This document shows, piece by piece, positions 44,767 through 55,445 of a DNA stretch of 64,000 bases. The notes beneath the pieces were generated by a model. That model was not told the DNA's origin. It saw nothing but the letters and a program-made list of their open reading frames with translations, and did no database searches. The translations under genes were made by a program, and so were the position numbers. This stretch comes from Pseudoponticoccus marisrubri (GTDB taxonomy: Bacteria > Pseudomonadota > Alphaproteobacteria > Rhodobacterales > Rhodobacteraceae), in contig NZ_LPXO01000013.1 of NCBI RefSeq assembly GCF_001482405.1, positions 42,761-106,760 of the forward strand. Direction: 5' to 3'. Numbering within the stretch: position 1 is the stretch's first letter; each line of letters starts with the position of its first letter.

Positions 44767-45185
44767 ATGGTCCTCCATTGGGTTAGCACGCCGCACCCGG
44801 CATGGGGCGGCGCAATTGGCGCGCTGCATAGCCCAGCAAGCCGGTGGGCGAAAGGCCCGTTTCCGAGGGCGCCGTGCAACCCCGGGCGATTCGCGGTGCG
44901 ATTCGACCGGGGCAGGCGCGCAATTCTGCTTGCAATCGCGACAGGTGCAGCATTTTCGGGCAGCCCCCTGACAATCCTGCCATGAATGGGTGGATTCCCG
45001 CCGCTATTCGCAGGTGCAGAAATTCCGTACTTGCCTGATAATTGAGCGGAGTTCTATGAAGAGCGCAGCATTGCCGAACGGAAGACGCGGTGCAGGGCCG
45101 GACTGCCATGTCGAATTGCGACAGCCCCGAACACGCCGTGCAACTGCAATTTTGAGCCCATCCACGGGCCGAAGGGAAGTGAGAG
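44767..45185. other. Intergenic region between asd and the sugar-dehydratase gene
   Basis: 419 nt with divergent promoters. AT-richer strips occur at 44920-44950 and 45015-45060 (TACTTGCCTGATAATTGAGC). No reading frame has convincing coding character and no strong hairpin is present. Confidence 0.4.
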
Positions 45186-47051
45186 ATGTTCTACGCGATC
45201 GTCACGAGGTTGTCTCGGGCACAGAAACAGCTCATCTTCTCCGCACTCGACCTCCTGATGATCCCCGTATCTTTGCTTGCGGCGGTTTTGCTGCAGGCCT
45301 CGGTCTCGCCCAGCCCGGACCTGCTGCGCGGCCTTGCGCCGATCCTGCTGATCCTGGCGGTGGCCGGGTACGGGATCGGCTGGTGGCTGGGGCTGCCGCG
45401 GATCAAGCTCAACGCTTACGAGACGCGTGGTATCGTGCGCACGGCCGGCTTCGCCGTGGCGATCGGGGTTCTGGGCTTCGCGCTTGATATGCTGCTTGGC
45501 GGAGGATTGCCCACGGGTGCCTATTTCATTTTCACGCTGCTGCTGCTCGTAAGTTGTGCAACCTGGCGGATCTTGCTGCGTCAGGTGACGCTCGGCGTGT
45601 ACCGCCGCGGCGAGAACCGCATGCGGGTGCTGGTCTACGGCGCCGGCCAGACCGGCCAGCAGCTGGTCGCCGCGCTGCGCCATGACAACGCGATTCACCC
45701 GGTGGCCTTCGTCGACGACAACCCCACACTGCAGAGCCAGGTGGTTCTGGGCCTGCGGGTGCATGCTGCCACCAATATCGAGGACCTTGTCGTCGGCAAG
45801 GCGATCGACCGCGTGGTGCTGGCGATGCCCTCGATCAGCCAGCCCGCCCAGGCGCGCATCGCCCACCGGCTGCGCAATATCGGCTGCGAGGTGCATGCCC
45901 TGCCCTCCTTCGCCGAGCTGGTCGGCAAGGGCGAGCTGCGCCGGCGGGTCTCGCCGGTCTCGCTCGACGACCTGCTGGGGCGCAACCGGCTGGAGAAGGA
46001 ACTGCCCGGCGTGAGCCATGCCTATTCCGGGCGGCGCATCCTCGTGACCGGGGCCGGCGGGTCCATCGGGTCCGAGCTCTGCCGCCAGCTGATCGCCTGC
46101 AAGCCCGACTGCGTTGTGCTGGTCGATCACTCCGAACACGCGCTCTACAATATCGAGAAGGAGCTACGCGACCTCGCCCAGGGCATGCAGATCGTGCCGG
46201 TGCTCGGCTCGGTCCTGAACGAGCAATTGATGCGCGACACGCTGCATGATTACGGGGTCGAGGTGGTCCTGCACGCGGCCGCCTACAAGCACCTTCCCAT
46301 GGTCGAGCGCAACGTGATCTCTGGGCTGCGCAACAACGTGCTCGGCACCAGGATCATGGCCGAGGCTTCGCGCGATGCCGGGGTCGAGCGCTTCATCCTC
46401 GTCTCGACCGACAAGGCGGTGCGGCCGACCAATGTCATGGGCGCCTCCAAGCGGCTGGCCGAACTGGTGGTGCAGGATCTCGCCACGCGCTCGCTGGGCA
46501 CACGCTTCTCGATGGTGCGCTTCGGCAACGTGCTGGGCTCCTCGGGCTCGGTGATCCCGCTCTTCGAGGAACAGATCGCCCGCGGCGGCCCGGTCACCCT
46601 GACCGACCCCAAGGTCACGCGCTATTTCATGACCATCTCGGAAGCCGCGCGGCTGGTGCTGCTGGCCGGCTCCTTCTCGCGCGGGGGCGATGTCTTCGTG
46701 CTCGACATGGGCGAGCCGGTGCCGATCCGCAAGCTGGCCCGCCAGATGATCGAGGGCGCCGGCTACAGCGTGCGCGACGAGGCCAACCCCAATGGCGATA
46801 TCGAGATCCAGGTGACCGGCCTGCGCCCGGGCGAGAAACTGCAGGAAGAGCTGCTGATCTCGGCCGACATGCTCACCACGCCGCACACCAAGATCCTGCG
46901 CGCGCAGGAAAGCTACCTCTCGGAATTCGAGATGGCGACCGCGCTGAAGGACCTGCGCCAGGCGATCGAGGCACGCGACGAAGAGGCCGCACGGCTGGTC
47001 ATCGGCCGCTGGGTCGAGCGCGCCGAGCTCGACGAGGTCGCCGAGGGCTGA
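45186..47051 (+). CDS. Membrane-anchored nucleotide-sugar 4,6-dehydratase (WbpM/CapD type)
   Basis: 621 residues. Four N-terminal membrane helices (about 15-130), then a CoA-binding-like Rossmann domain (VLVYGAGQTGQQLV, 148-161). The SDR catalytic domain follows with GAGGSIGSELC, HAAAYKHLPMVERN and STDKAVRPTNVMGASKR. In the last motif, Met replaces the usual catalytic Tyr, as in long WbpM-type enzymes. Forms UDP-4-keto-6-deoxy-sugars for surface polysaccharide or glycoprotein. No other glycan gene lies beside it. Start behind GAAGGGAAG. Confidence 0.92.
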   Translation: MFYAIVTRLSRAQKQLIFSALDLLMIPVSLLAAVLLQASVSPSPDLLRGLAPILLILAVAGYGIGWWLGLPRIKLNAYETRGIVRTAGFAVAIGVLGFALDMLLGGGLPTGAYFIFTLLLLVSCATWRILLRQVTLGVYRRGENRMRVLVYGAGQTGQQLVAALRHDNAIHPVAFVDDNPTLQSQVVLGLRVHAATNIEDLVVGKAIDRVVLAMPSISQPAQARIAHRLRNIGCEVHALPSFAELVGKGELRRRVSPVSLDDLLGRNRLEKELPGVSHAYSGRRILVTGAGGSIGSELCRQLIACKPDCVVLVDHSEHALYNIEKELRDLAQGMQIVPVLGSVLNEQLMRDTLHDYGVEVVLHAAAYKHLPMVERNVISGLRNNVLGTRIMAEASRDAGVERFILVSTDKAVRPTNVMGASKRLAELVVQDLATRSLGTRFSMVRFGNVLGSSGSVIPLFEEQIARGGPVTLTDPKVTRYFMTISEAARLVLLAGSFSRGGDVFVLDMGEPVPIRKLARQMIEGAGYSVRDEANPNGDIEIQVTGLRPGEKLQEELLISADMLTTPHTKILRAQESYLSEFEMATALKDLRQAIEARDEEAARLVIGRWVERAELDEVAEG

Positions 47052-47098
47052 ACCGCCGACTCGCCGGACCGGTAGCCGCCGGACCGCGCGCCCCCTGC

Positions 47099-47123
47099 CC
47101 TTTCATCTTTCCCGAAATACTCC
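47099..47123 (-). repeat. Dispersed GGAGTATTT repeat, copy E
   Basis: On the minus strand GGAGTATTTCGGGAAAGATG plus AAAGG, 48 nt after the dehydratase gene and 54 nt before the end of the convergent LOG gene. A C-rich half-palindrome (GGGGCGCC...) adjoins it. Confidence 0.7.
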
Positions 47124-47177
47124 GGGGGCGCCGCAGGCGCGGGGCAGAGCCCCTCGACGCCTGCCATCCCGCACCGC

Positions 47178-48020
47178 TCAGCGGTCGGGGATCTCCGCCC
47201 GGGGCGGCGCCGCATCCCAGGTCTCGATGATCTCCAGCGCCTCCTCGGCCGTCTCGACGAAACGGAACAGGTCGAGATCGTCGGCGCTGATCGTGCCGGC
47301 CTCCGACAGCGCCTCCCAGTTGATGATCCGCTCCCAGAAGGCGCGCCCGAAGAGCAGGAAGGGCACGCGGCGCATGCGGCCGGTCTGGATCAGGGTCAGC
47401 GTCTCGAACAGCTCGTCCAGCGTGCCGAACCCGCCGGGGAAGACGCAGATCGCACAGGCGCGCACCAGGAAATGCATCTTGCGGATCGCGAAATAGTGGA
47501 AGTTGAAGGCAAGATCCGGCGTCACGTAGGGGTTCGGCGCCTGCTCGTGCGGCAGCACGATGTTCAGCCCCACCGACACGCCGCCTTCGTCCGCGGCGCC
47601 GCGGTTGCCCGCCTCCATCACGCCGGGGCCACCGCCGGTCACGATGACGCGTTCGCGGTTGCCCGTGGCCTTGGACTTGCGCGTCACCAGCCGGGCGAAA
47701 TCGCGCGCCTCGTCGTAGAAATGCGACAGCTCGGCCAGGGTTTCGGTGCGCGCGGTATGGCGTTCGGACGGGGCCGGGATGCGGGCCCCGCCGAACAGCA
47801 CCACGGTGCTGTCGATCCCGTACTGGTCGAGCAGCATCTCGACTTTCTGCAACTCCAGCTGCAAGCGCACCGGGCGCATCTCGTCGCGCAGCAGGAAATC
47901 GCTGTCCGCGAAGGCCAGCCGGTAGCTGGGCGAGCGCGTCTGCGGCGTATCCGGTATATGCGCCGCGGTCTCGCGGTCCAGTTGCGCGTCCCGGAACGGG
48001 CTGCGGCGGTCCTCGGTCAT
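47178..48020 (-). CDS. LOG-family protein (TIGR00730)
   Basis: 280 residues. The LOG fold shows VVLFGGARIPAPSE, VIVTGGGPGVMEAGNRGA and the catalytic motif PGGFGTLDELFE. Long LOG proteins with an N-terminal extension of about 70 residues occur in Rhodobacteraceae. Shorter relatives release cytokinin bases from riboside monophosphates (PPGxGTxxE motif). In bacteria the family also degrades AMP-type nucleotides, so the substrate here is open. Confidence 0.88.
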   Translation of the reverse strand: MTEDRRSPFRDAQLDRETAAHIPDTPQTRSPSYRLAFADSDFLLRDEMRPVRLQLELQKVEMLLDQYGIDSTVVLFGGARIPAPSERHTARTETLAELSHFYDEARDFARLVTRKSKATGNRERVIVTGGGPGVMEAGNRGAADEGGVSVGLNIVLPHEQAPNPYVTPDLAFNFHYFAIRKMHFLVRACAICVFPGGFGTLDELFETLTLIQTGRMRRVPFLLFGRAFWERIINWEALSEAGTISADDLDLFRFVETAEEALEIIETWDAAPPRAEIPDR

Positions 48021-48092
48021 CGGCCACTCCTTGTTACCACCGTGTCAGGACTATAGCGTCGCGACCGAAAGGGCCAGCGAGGGAGAGACGGG

Positions 48093-49046
48093 ATGGACTG
48101 GACGGCAGAGATCGAGGCGGCGGCCGGGCGCATCGCCGGCCACGTGGTGGACACGCCGGTGCTGCAGAGCGACGTGCTCTGGGACCGCCCCGTGGCGCTG
48201 AAGCTGGAACAGCTGCAGCATACCGGCAGCTTCAAGGCTCGCGGCGCCTTCAACACGCTGCAATCAGTCGAGGTGCCCGAGGGCGGCGTGGTCGCGGCCT
48301 CGGGCGGCAATCACGGCGCGGCGGTGGCCTATGCCGCGCGCAAGCTGGGTTACCGGGCGCGGATCTACGTCCCCGAGATTGCCGGCCCCTCCAAGATCGC
48401 CCTGATCGAGCGCACCGGCGCCGACCTGACCGTGGTGCCCGGCGAATATGCCGACGCGCTCTCGATGGCCAAGCGCTACGAGGAGGAACAGGGCGCCATG
48501 CAGGTTCATGCCTATGACGCGCCGCAGACGGTGGCCGGACAGGGCACGGTGATGCGCGACTGGGAGGCGCAGGGGCTGGAGGCCGACACGGTGCTGATCG
48601 CCGTGGGCGGCGGCGGGCTGGTCGCCGGCGCGCTGGGCTGGCTGGAGGGGCGCCGCAAGGTCGTCGCGGTCGAGCCCATGGCCTGCAACACGCTGGACGC
48701 CGCCCTGGAGGCCGGCGCGCCGGTCGACGTGGCGGTCTCGGGCGTGGCAGCCAACGCGTTGGGCGCGCGGCGCATCGGGCAGATCTGCTTCGACCTCGCC
48801 CGCGCGCAGGGCACCGAGGTGGTCAAGGTGCCCGACGGCGCGATCCTCGAGGCGCAGAAGCGTCTGTGGCAGGCGCACCGCCTGCTGGTCGAACCCGCCG
48901 GCGCCTGCGCGCTGGCCGCGCTGCAATGGGGCGCCTATGTCCCCGCCCCGGATGAGCGCGTGGCGGTGCTGCTCTGCGGCGGCAATGTCTCGCCCGACCC
49001 GATGCAGGTCGCCATGGGGGGCCCGGGCGAGGAGAAGAGCCGCTGA
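48093..49046 (+). CDS. PLP-dependent threonine/serine dehydratase family
   Basis: 317 residues. Fold type II PLP enzyme: Schiff-base lysine in LQHTGSFKARGAFN (about residue 50), SGGNHGAAVAYAA binding the phosphate, and the glycine-rich loop VGGGGLVAG. No C-terminal ACT regulatory domain, so it is the short catabolic-type or serine racemase-like enzyme. Deaminates Thr or Ser to the keto acid. Substrate preference unknown. Single gene facing the LOG gene across a divergent promoter. Confidence 0.88.
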   Translation: MDWTAEIEAAAGRIAGHVVDTPVLQSDVLWDRPVALKLEQLQHTGSFKARGAFNTLQSVEVPEGGVVAASGGNHGAAVAYAARKLGYRARIYVPEIAGPSKIALIERTGADLTVVPGEYADALSMAKRYEEEQGAMQVHAYDAPQTVAGQGTVMRDWEAQGLEADTVLIAVGGGGLVAGALGWLEGRRKVVAVEPMACNTLDAALEAGAPVDVAVSGVAANALGARRIGQICFDLARAQGTEVVKVPDGAILEAQKRLWQAHRLLVEPAGACALAALQWGAYVPAPDERVAVLLCGGNVSPDPMQVAMGGPGEEKSR

Positions 49047-49083
49047 CCGGCGCGCCCGGCCCTGTCGGCGGGACGCCTCCGGC

Positions 49084-49107
49084 GGGAGTATTTTCGGAAA
49101 GATGAAA
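49084..49107 (+). repeat. Dispersed GGAGTATTT repeat, copy F
   Basis: GGAGTATTTTCGGAAAGATG plus AAAG, 37 nt after the dehydratase stop. The upstream GACGCCTCCGGCGG is shared with copy B. A degenerate relative (GTCTTTGGGGAAAGCTGAATG) lies at 49207-49227 in the same gap. Confidence 0.7.
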
Positions 49108-49469
49108 GAAGGCGTGTCTGGCCATGGGCTGGTGTGCATCAGACGATATGCGGGCCTTGCATGCGGGGTGAGACGCTGACGGCTGCGTTCGGTCCTGCCG
49201 GCGGGCGTCTTTGGGGAAAGCTGAATGGGTGGATGTCAGAGCCCGGGACTGGCGGGGGCTGGTGTCGCGGTGCGTGGAGCTTCGGGACGTCGTCGGGTCC
49301 TGCCTTCAGGACACTCGCGGGCGCGCCCGGCCTTACCGAAGGGGCCCGCTGGCAAGCGTGGTTGCTGACAGGGGACAGAGCGGGTGTCGCGGCGGCGTCA
49401 AGGCGGGCATTGTCGCGCGGCGGTCCCGCGGCTATAGCGGGCGGCGACGCGAGACACGAGGAGAGGCCC
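49108..49469. other. Intergenic region upstream of dapD
   Basis: About 360 nt after repeat copy F, with a degenerate copy at 49207-49227. In-frame upstream extension of dapD exists but has no conserved character. No RNA gene or clear terminator seen; presumably holds the dapD promoter. Confidence 0.4.
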
Positions 49470-50297
49470 ATGTCCAACGCCCAGCTTGAAGCTGCCATCG
49501 AAGCCGCCTGGGAGGCGCGCGACACCATCACCTCGAGCACCGGGGGCGAGACCCGCGAGGCCATCGAAGACACGCTGAATGCGCTCGACAGCGGCCAGCT
49601 GCGCGTCGCCGAGCGGCAAGAGAACGGCGACTGGCACGTGAACCAGTGGGCCAAGAAGGCCGTGCTGCTGGGTTTCCGCATCAAGGACATGGCGCTGCAG
49701 GATGGCGGGCCGCAGGGCTCGGGCTGGTGGGACAAGGTCGACAGCAAGTTCAAGGGGTGGGGCGACGCGGAGTGGACGGCCGCGGGCTTCCGTGCCGTGC
49801 CCAACTGCGTGGTGCGCAAATCCGCCTATATCGCGCCGGGCGTGGTGCTGATGCCCTCCTTCGTCAATCTTGGCGCCTATGTGGACGAGGGCACCATGGT
49901 GGACACCTGGGCCACGGTGGGATCCTGCGCGCAGATCGGCAAGGGCGTGCACCTGTCGGGCGGCGTCGGCATCGGCGGTGTGCTGGAGCCGATGCAGGCC
50001 GGCCCGACGATCATCGAGGACAACTGTTTCATCGGCGCGCGCTCGGAGGTCGTCGAGGGCTGCATCGTGCGCGAGGGCTCGGTCCTCGGCATGGGGGTCT
50101 TCATCGGCCAGTCCACCAAGATCGTCGACCGCGAGAGCGGCGAGGTCTTCTACGGCGAGGTGCCGCCCTACTCGGTCGTGGTGGCGGGCTCCATGCCCTC
50201 CTCGGGCGGGGTGAACCTCTATTGCGCGGTGATCGTCAAGCGCGTGGATGCGCGCACCCGCTCCAAGACCGGCATCAACGAGTTGCTGCGCGACTGA
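49470..50297 (+). CDS. dapD: Tetrahydrodipicolinate N-succinyltransferase
   Basis: 275 residues from ATG 49470 (GAGGAGAGG upstream). The left-handed beta helix is seen in repeated hexapeptides: [55 protein letters not shown] is split over residues 110-165. [20 protein letters not shown] marks the N-terminal domain. Uses succinyl-CoA in the lysine/diaminopimelate pathway. Length normal. Followed by two hairpins and a transporter gene. Confidence 0.97.
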   Translation: MSNAQLEAAIEAAWEARDTITSSTGGETREAIEDTLNALDSGQLRVAERQENGDWHVNQWAKKAVLLGFRIKDMALQDGGPQGSGWWDKVDSKFKGWGDAEWTAAGFRAVPNCVVRKSAYIAPGVVLMPSFVNLGAYVDEGTMVDTWATVGSCAQIGKGVHLSGGVGIGGVLEPMQAGPTIIEDNCFIGARSEVVEGCIVREGSVLGMGVFIGQSTKIVDRESGEVFYGEVPPYSVVVAGSMPSSGGVNLYCAVIVKRVDARTRSKTGINELLRD

Positions 50298-50326
50298 ACG
50301 CGGAACCGGCGCGGCGGCCCCGCGTT

Positions 50327-50356
50327 CCCCCTGTCTTGACACAACAGACAAGGGGG
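50327..50356. terminator. Hairpin after dapD
   Basis: CCCCCTGTCT-TGACACAAC-AGACAAGGGGG, a nine-pair stem with one bulge, 30 nt past the dapD stop. No T-run. A second GC hairpin (GGAAC ... GTTCC) sits just before it. Confidence 0.45.
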
Positions 50357-50422
50357 ACCGCCGTGCCGCGCCGCAATCCTGTATCGAACACCCGGTCCCC
50401 GGCACAGGCGGGGGGCTGAGCC

Positions 50423-51469
<1,047 letters not shown>

Positions 51470-51500
51470 CAGCGGGGACGCGGACGGCGACAGGGGCGGC

Positions 51501-51824
51501 ATGGCAAAACCCAGATCGAAACAGGATGTCTACACGCTGCTGGTCGAGGTCGGCCGCAGGTCCGGCGACGGGCTGCCCGACGGCGCGACCGGCGCGGCGC
51601 TCATGTGCTACGCCTCGGGTGTGGACGAGGCCGAGGCCGTGCGCGAGACGGTGGCGATCCTCAAGCAGGCCGAGATGGCGCCGCTGGACGTGACCGGTTA
51701 TGGCACCCGCGCCGAGCGCGAGGCGCAGGGCCACGAGATCGACGCCGAGGAAGCTGCCCTGATGGACCGCGCCCTGGCCGAGAACGCGGTGATCGTGGCA
51801 CAGGTGACGCCCTTTCACGATTGA
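51501..51824 (+). CDS. Conserved small protein, unknown function
   Basis: 107 residues from ATG 51501 (CAGGGGCG upstream). Opens KPRSKQDVYTLLVEVGRRSGDGLP and carries an acidic middle (EEAALMDRALAENAVIV). Alternation of charged helices suggests a compact cytosolic protein. No motif recognised. 31 nt after the exchanger gene, so likely co-transcribed. Confidence 0.6.
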   Translation: MAKPRSKQDVYTLLVEVGRRSGDGLPDGATGAALMCYASGVDEAEAVRETVAILKQAEMAPLDVTGYGTRAEREAQGHEIDAEEAALMDRALAENAVIVAQVTPFHD

Positions 51825-51831
51825 GCGCCGC

Positions 51832-52536
51832 TCAATCCACCCGGCGGACCAGAAGCTGGTTGTTGGCGGCGCGCTTGGTCTCGAAGACCTTGAGTTCACC
51901 CACGAGGTCGGAGAGCTTGCGCTTGCCATAGGTGCGGGTGTCGAAATCGGGATTGGCGGCGGTGATGACCTGGCCGATATCGCCCAGCCGGTACCAGTCG
52001 TCATCCTGCTCGATCGCGTCCATCGCCTTGAAGATCAGGTCGCGCGCCTCGGTCATGTCGCGATCCTTCTTGGGCTTGGCCGTGGCGCCCTTTTCCGGCG
52101 CGCCGTCGAGGTTTTCCAGGAAGATGAAGCGCTTGCAGGCCTTGCGGAAGGCGTCGGGTGTCTTTTCCATGCCCATGCCGTAGACATCGAGCCCCTGTTC
52201 CCGGATCCGGCTGGCCAGGCGGGTGAAATCGCTGTCCGAGCTGACCAGCACGAAGCCGTCGAAACGGCCGGTCAGCATCAGGTCCATCGCGTCGATCACC
52301 AGGCTGATATCCGAGGCGTTCTTGCCCACCGTGTTGGCTGGCGAGTGCAGCGGCACCAGCCCGAAATCGGCCTGCACCTTGGACCAGCCCGCCATCTGCT
52401 GCGAGGAGAAGTCGCCATAGCAGCGCCGCACGCTGGCCTCGCCCAGAATGGCGATCTCGTCGAAGATCGCCTTGGTGTATTTCGGCGACGTGTTGTCGGC
52501 GTCGATCAGGACGGCGAGAAGCTTGGTATCGGCCAT
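51832..52536 (-). CDS. NYN-domain ribonuclease-like protein with C-terminal OST-HTH
   Basis: 234 residues from ATG 52536. The NYN/PIN-like domain has VLIDADNTSP (metal Asp), DISLVIDAMDL and LVSSDSDFTRL, the conserved acidic residues of the LabA/DUF88 family. A C-terminal winged segment (about 175-234: DWYRLGDIGQVITAANPDFDTRTYGKRKLSDLV) fits an OST-HTH/LOTUS domain that binds RNA. Thought to act in RNA processing or decay; substrates unknown. Convergent with the gene at 51501. Confidence 0.87.
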   Translation of the reverse strand: MADTKLLAVLIDADNTSPKYTKAIFDEIAILGEASVRRCYGDFSSQQMAGWSKVQADFGLVPLHSPANTVGKNASDISLVIDAMDLMLTGRFDGFVLVSSDSDFTRLASRIREQGLDVYGMGMEKTPDAFRKACKRFIFLENLDGAPEKGATAKPKKDRDMTEARDLIFKAMDAIEQDDDWYRLGDIGQVITAANPDFDTRTYGKRKLSDLVGELKVFETKRAANNQLLVRRVD

Positions 52537-52601
52537 GGAACCCCCGGTTGCCAGCGGCGCCACCCTAGCGCCTTGGCCGCCGGGATGCGAGGGGCCTCAC
52601 G

Positions 52602-53087
52602 TCAGGTCAGCTCGCGGAACATGACCAGCGCGTCGATCAACCCCTCGCGCGGATGGCGGAAGGCCCGCGGCAGCCGCCCCACCGTCCGGAAGCCCGCGCG
52701 CTGCCAGGTGTCGATGGCGCGGGTGTTGGTGGCGAGGACGAAGTTGAACTGCATGGCGGCAAAGCCGAAGCCCGGGGCGACCGCCAGCGAATGGGCCAGC
52801 ATGGCGCGTGCCACGCCACGCCCGCGCGCCGCCTCGGCGGTGATGTAGCCGCAATTGCACACATGGCTGCCGCCGCCCTTCTGGTTGCGCACCATGTAAT
52901 AGGTGCCCAGCAGGGTACCTGCATCCTCGACCACGAAGACCCTTCGCTCGGGCCCGGTCCAGTAGGCCAGCGCGGCCTCGGCCGGGATGTCGGGGTCGAT
53001 CGCATAGCTGTCGCCCGACCGGAAGACGGGCAGGATCATCCCGGTGACCGCCGAGGCATCGGCGGGGTCGTAGTCGCGGATCAGCAT
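52602..53087 (-). CDS. GNAT acetyltransferase, unrelated to the tandem set
   Basis: 161 residues. GNAT motifs with acetyl-CoA loop GYITAEAARGRGVARAML and NTRAIDTWQRAGFRTVGRLP. The order GGSHVCNCGYI and the early RDYDPADASAV resemble the Mpr1-like group that detoxifies azetidine carboxylate and related imino acids; the resemblance is weak. Not part of the 18-21 kb array. Confidence 0.82.
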   Translation of the reverse strand: MLIRDYDPADASAVTGMILPVFRSGDSYAIDPDIPAEAALAYWTGPERRVFVVEDAGTLLGTYYMVRNQKGGGSHVCNCGYITAEAARGRGVARAMLAHSLAVAPGFGFAAMQFNFVLATNTRAIDTWQRAGFRTVGRLPRAFRHPREGLIDALVMFRELT

Positions 53088-53135
53088 TCTGTCAGCCCTG
53101 GACGCGGCGGGGCGGGGTCGCCCCGACCCTCTGGA

Positions 53136-54248
53136 TCAGTAGACCACGACGGCGCGGATCGACTCGCCCGCGTGCATCAGGTCGAAGCCCTTGTTGATCT
53201 CGTCGAGGCTCAACGTGTGGGTGATCATCGGGTCGATCTCGATCTTGCCGTCCATATACCAGTCGACGATCTTCGGCACGTCGGTGCGGCCGCGCGCGCC
53301 GCCGAAGGCCGTGCCGCGCCAGACCCGCCCGGTGACCAGCTGGAACGGCCGGGTCGAGATCTCGGCCCCCGCCGGCGCCACGCCGATGATGATCGACTCG
53401 CCCCAGCCCTTGTGCGCCGATTCCAGCGCCGCGCGCATGACCTGCACGTTGCCGGTGGCGTCGAAGGTGTAATCGCCACCGCCGCCGGTCAGCTCGACCA
53501 GATGGGGGACCAGGTCGCCCTCGACCTCGTCGGGATTGACGAAATCCGTCATGCCGAACCGCTCGGCCATCTCGCGCTTGGCGGGGTTCAGGTCGACGCC
53601 CACGATCTGGTCGGCGCCGGCCAGCCGCAGGCCCTGGATCACGTTGAGCCCGATGCCGCCCAGCCCGAAGACGATGGCGCGGCTGCCGATCTCGACCTTG
53701 GCGGTGTTGATCACCGCGCCGATGCCGGTGGTGACGCCGCAGCCGATATAGCAGACCTTGTCGAAGGGCGCGTCGGGATGGATCTTGGCCAGCGCGATCT
53801 CGGGCAGGACCGTGTGGTTGGCGAAGGTCGAGCAGCCCATGTAATGCAGGATCGGCGTGCCGTCGGGCATCGAGAAGCGCGAGGTGCCGTCGGGCATCAG
53901 CCCCTGGCCCTGGGTGGTGCGGATCGCCTGGCAGAGATTGGTCTTGGGGTTCAGGCAGTATTCGCATTCGCGGCATTCGGGCGTGTAGAGCGGGATCACG
54001 TGATCGCCGGGCTTCAGGCTGGTCACGCCGGGGCCCACCTCGACCACCACGCCGGCGCCCTCATGGCCCAGGATCGCCGGGAACAGCCCCTCGGGATCGG
54101 CGCCCGACAGGGTGAACTCGTCGGTGTGGCAGATGCCCGTCGCCTTGATCTCGACCAGCACCTCGCCCTCGCGGGGGCCGTCGAGATTCACTTCCATGAT
54201 TTCCAGAGGCTTGCCCGCCTCCAGCGCCACTGCCGCCCGCGTCCGCAT
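53136..54248 (-). CDS. S-(hydroxymethyl)glutathione dehydrogenase (class III ADH)
   Basis: 370 residues from ATG 54248. Catalytic zinc ligands Cys40 and His62 (GHEGAG) and the structural zinc cysteines 92, 95, 98 and 106. NAD motif [12 protein letters not shown], and the class III Arg/Thr segment [12 protein letters not shown]. Oxidises the glutathione adduct of formaldehyde (often named adhI or frmA; also reduces S-nitrosoglutathione). Stand-alone here; no S-formylglutathione hydrolase gene next to it. Confidence 0.95.
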   Translation of the reverse strand: MRTRAAVALEAGKPLEIMEVNLDGPREGEVLVEIKATGICHTDEFTLSGADPEGLFPAILGHEGAGVVVEVGPGVTSLKPGDHVIPLYTPECRECEYCLNPKTNLCQAIRTTQGQGLMPDGTSRFSMPDGTPILHYMGCSTFANHTVLPEIALAKIHPDAPFDKVCYIGCGVTTGIGAVINTAKVEIGSRAIVFGLGGIGLNVIQGLRLAGADQIVGVDLNPAKREMAERFGMTDFVNPDEVEGDLVPHLVELTGGGGDYTFDATGNVQVMRAALESAHKGWGESIIIGVAPAGAEISTRPFQLVTGRVWRGTAFGGARGRTDVPKIVDWYMDGKIEIDPMITHTLSLDEINKGFDLMHAGESIRAVVVY

Positions 54249-54526
54249 GTCATGTCCCTTCGTCGAAAGCCGTTTGCCCAACACTGCGGCATGCAGCACC
54301 CGCTCGCAAGCCCCGGAGAGCGACGTTCCGGTCGCGGGCCATGCGCGGACGGGGCCGTGTCCCAACTTGCCGCGCAGACGTTCCGAAACGCAGTGTTTCC
54401 GGCAAAACGGCTGCAATCATGTCGGAAATCGGGCCGCGATGTGGCAGTTTACCCAGGGTGACCCTGCGAACGGCTCGGATGCCGGCGCGGGACGGGGCAG
54501 GACACGCAGATCGAAGGGGACATCAC

Positions 54527-55435
54527 ATGCCGGACTATTCCAAGGTCTTCACCTACGAGGTGGAGGGGCTGTCATATACGGTCTCTCTCTACGAGGAGAA
54601 CGGGGTCGTCATGGGCGATATCGAGGTTCTCGAAGGGGCGATGGACGTGAATGCCGTCTATTTCGGGGATGACGAGTTTTCCGGGCCAAGTGCCTCGCTG
54701 GGCGGACCGCTCAACATGAACGGGGCCCGGCTCGACGGCGAGAAGATCCAGTGGGATGGCACGGCGGTGGAAAAGAGCGATCCCGGCCTCGGGCCGGACG
54801 GCACCGACAAGGAAACCTATGTCGAGGCCGGCGACACCCTGACCGTTTCGCTGGAAGGGGTGGCGCTTGATGATATCGACGTGCTCGGGATCCGCGCCAC
54901 GTCGACCACGACGGAAGAAGGGTCGATCAAGGCCGTCTCGGACGATCCTGAAGAACCGGAGGATCCCGAAGAGCCGGAGGACCCCGAGGAGCCGCTGCTC
55001 GAGAAGGTCCTCTTCGGCACGCAGCTGGACGAGGCTGGCGGCGTGATTGACGGGGTCGCCATTGTCGGTGAGCCGCGCGAAGGATACGAACTGTCGCTTC
55101 CCGAGGGGCAGGAGCCGACCTTCGAGAACTACCTGTCCTTCTACGAGAACGATGTGGATGGCTACGACGTCGCCTCGCTCCAGACGATCAAGTTCTACGA
55201 GTTCCACCCCGACGGCTACCCGGTCGAGATCTTCAGCATCGACGCGCCCGAGGACGGCTTCCAGAGCTCGGAAGAGGTGCTGGCCGCCTATGACGAGGCG
55301 ATCGAGGCCGGGGCGCTGGAACCTGCGCAGGAGGGCGCGGAACTCATGGCCGCGCTGAGCCTGGAGGAGACCGGCGAGGAGACCGAGACCGTCGAGGAAG
55401 AAACCGCGTCGGAGGAGGACCTGGAGGTCGCCTGA
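54527..55435 (+). CDS. Very acidic protein with EEPEDP repeats
   Basis: 302 residues from ATG 54527 (GAAGGGGA upstream). No signal peptide. The N-terminal 120 residues are beta-rich (VFTYEVEGLSYTVSLYEE, GDTLTVSLEGVALDDIDV). A linker of repeated EEPEDP units follows (about 138-160), then a second acidic domain with YEFHPDGYPVEIFSID. The C-terminus is again Glu-rich. Such composition occurs in calcium-binding and secreted proteins lacking a Sec signal. Function not recognised; base composition is lower in GC than neighbours, and transfer is possible. Confidence 0.6.
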   Translation: MPDYSKVFTYEVEGLSYTVSLYEENGVVMGDIEVLEGAMDVNAVYFGDDEFSGPSASLGGPLNMNGARLDGEKIQWDGTAVEKSDPGLGPDGTDKETYVEAGDTLTVSLEGVALDDIDVLGIRATSTTTEEGSIKAVSDDPEEPEDPEEPEDPEEPLLEKVLFGTQLDEAGGVIDGVAIVGEPREGYELSLPEGQEPTFENYLSFYENDVDGYDVASLQTIKFYEFHPDGYPVEIFSIDAPEDGFQSSEEVLAAYDEAIEAGALEPAQEGAELMAALSLEETGEETETVEEETASEEDLEVA

Positions 55436-55445
55436 CGGGTAACCC

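Noticed and set aside
49134..49469. In-frame N-terminal extension of dapD
   Set aside because: No conservation pattern, crosses the degenerate repeat, and the ATG at 49470 has the ribosome site.
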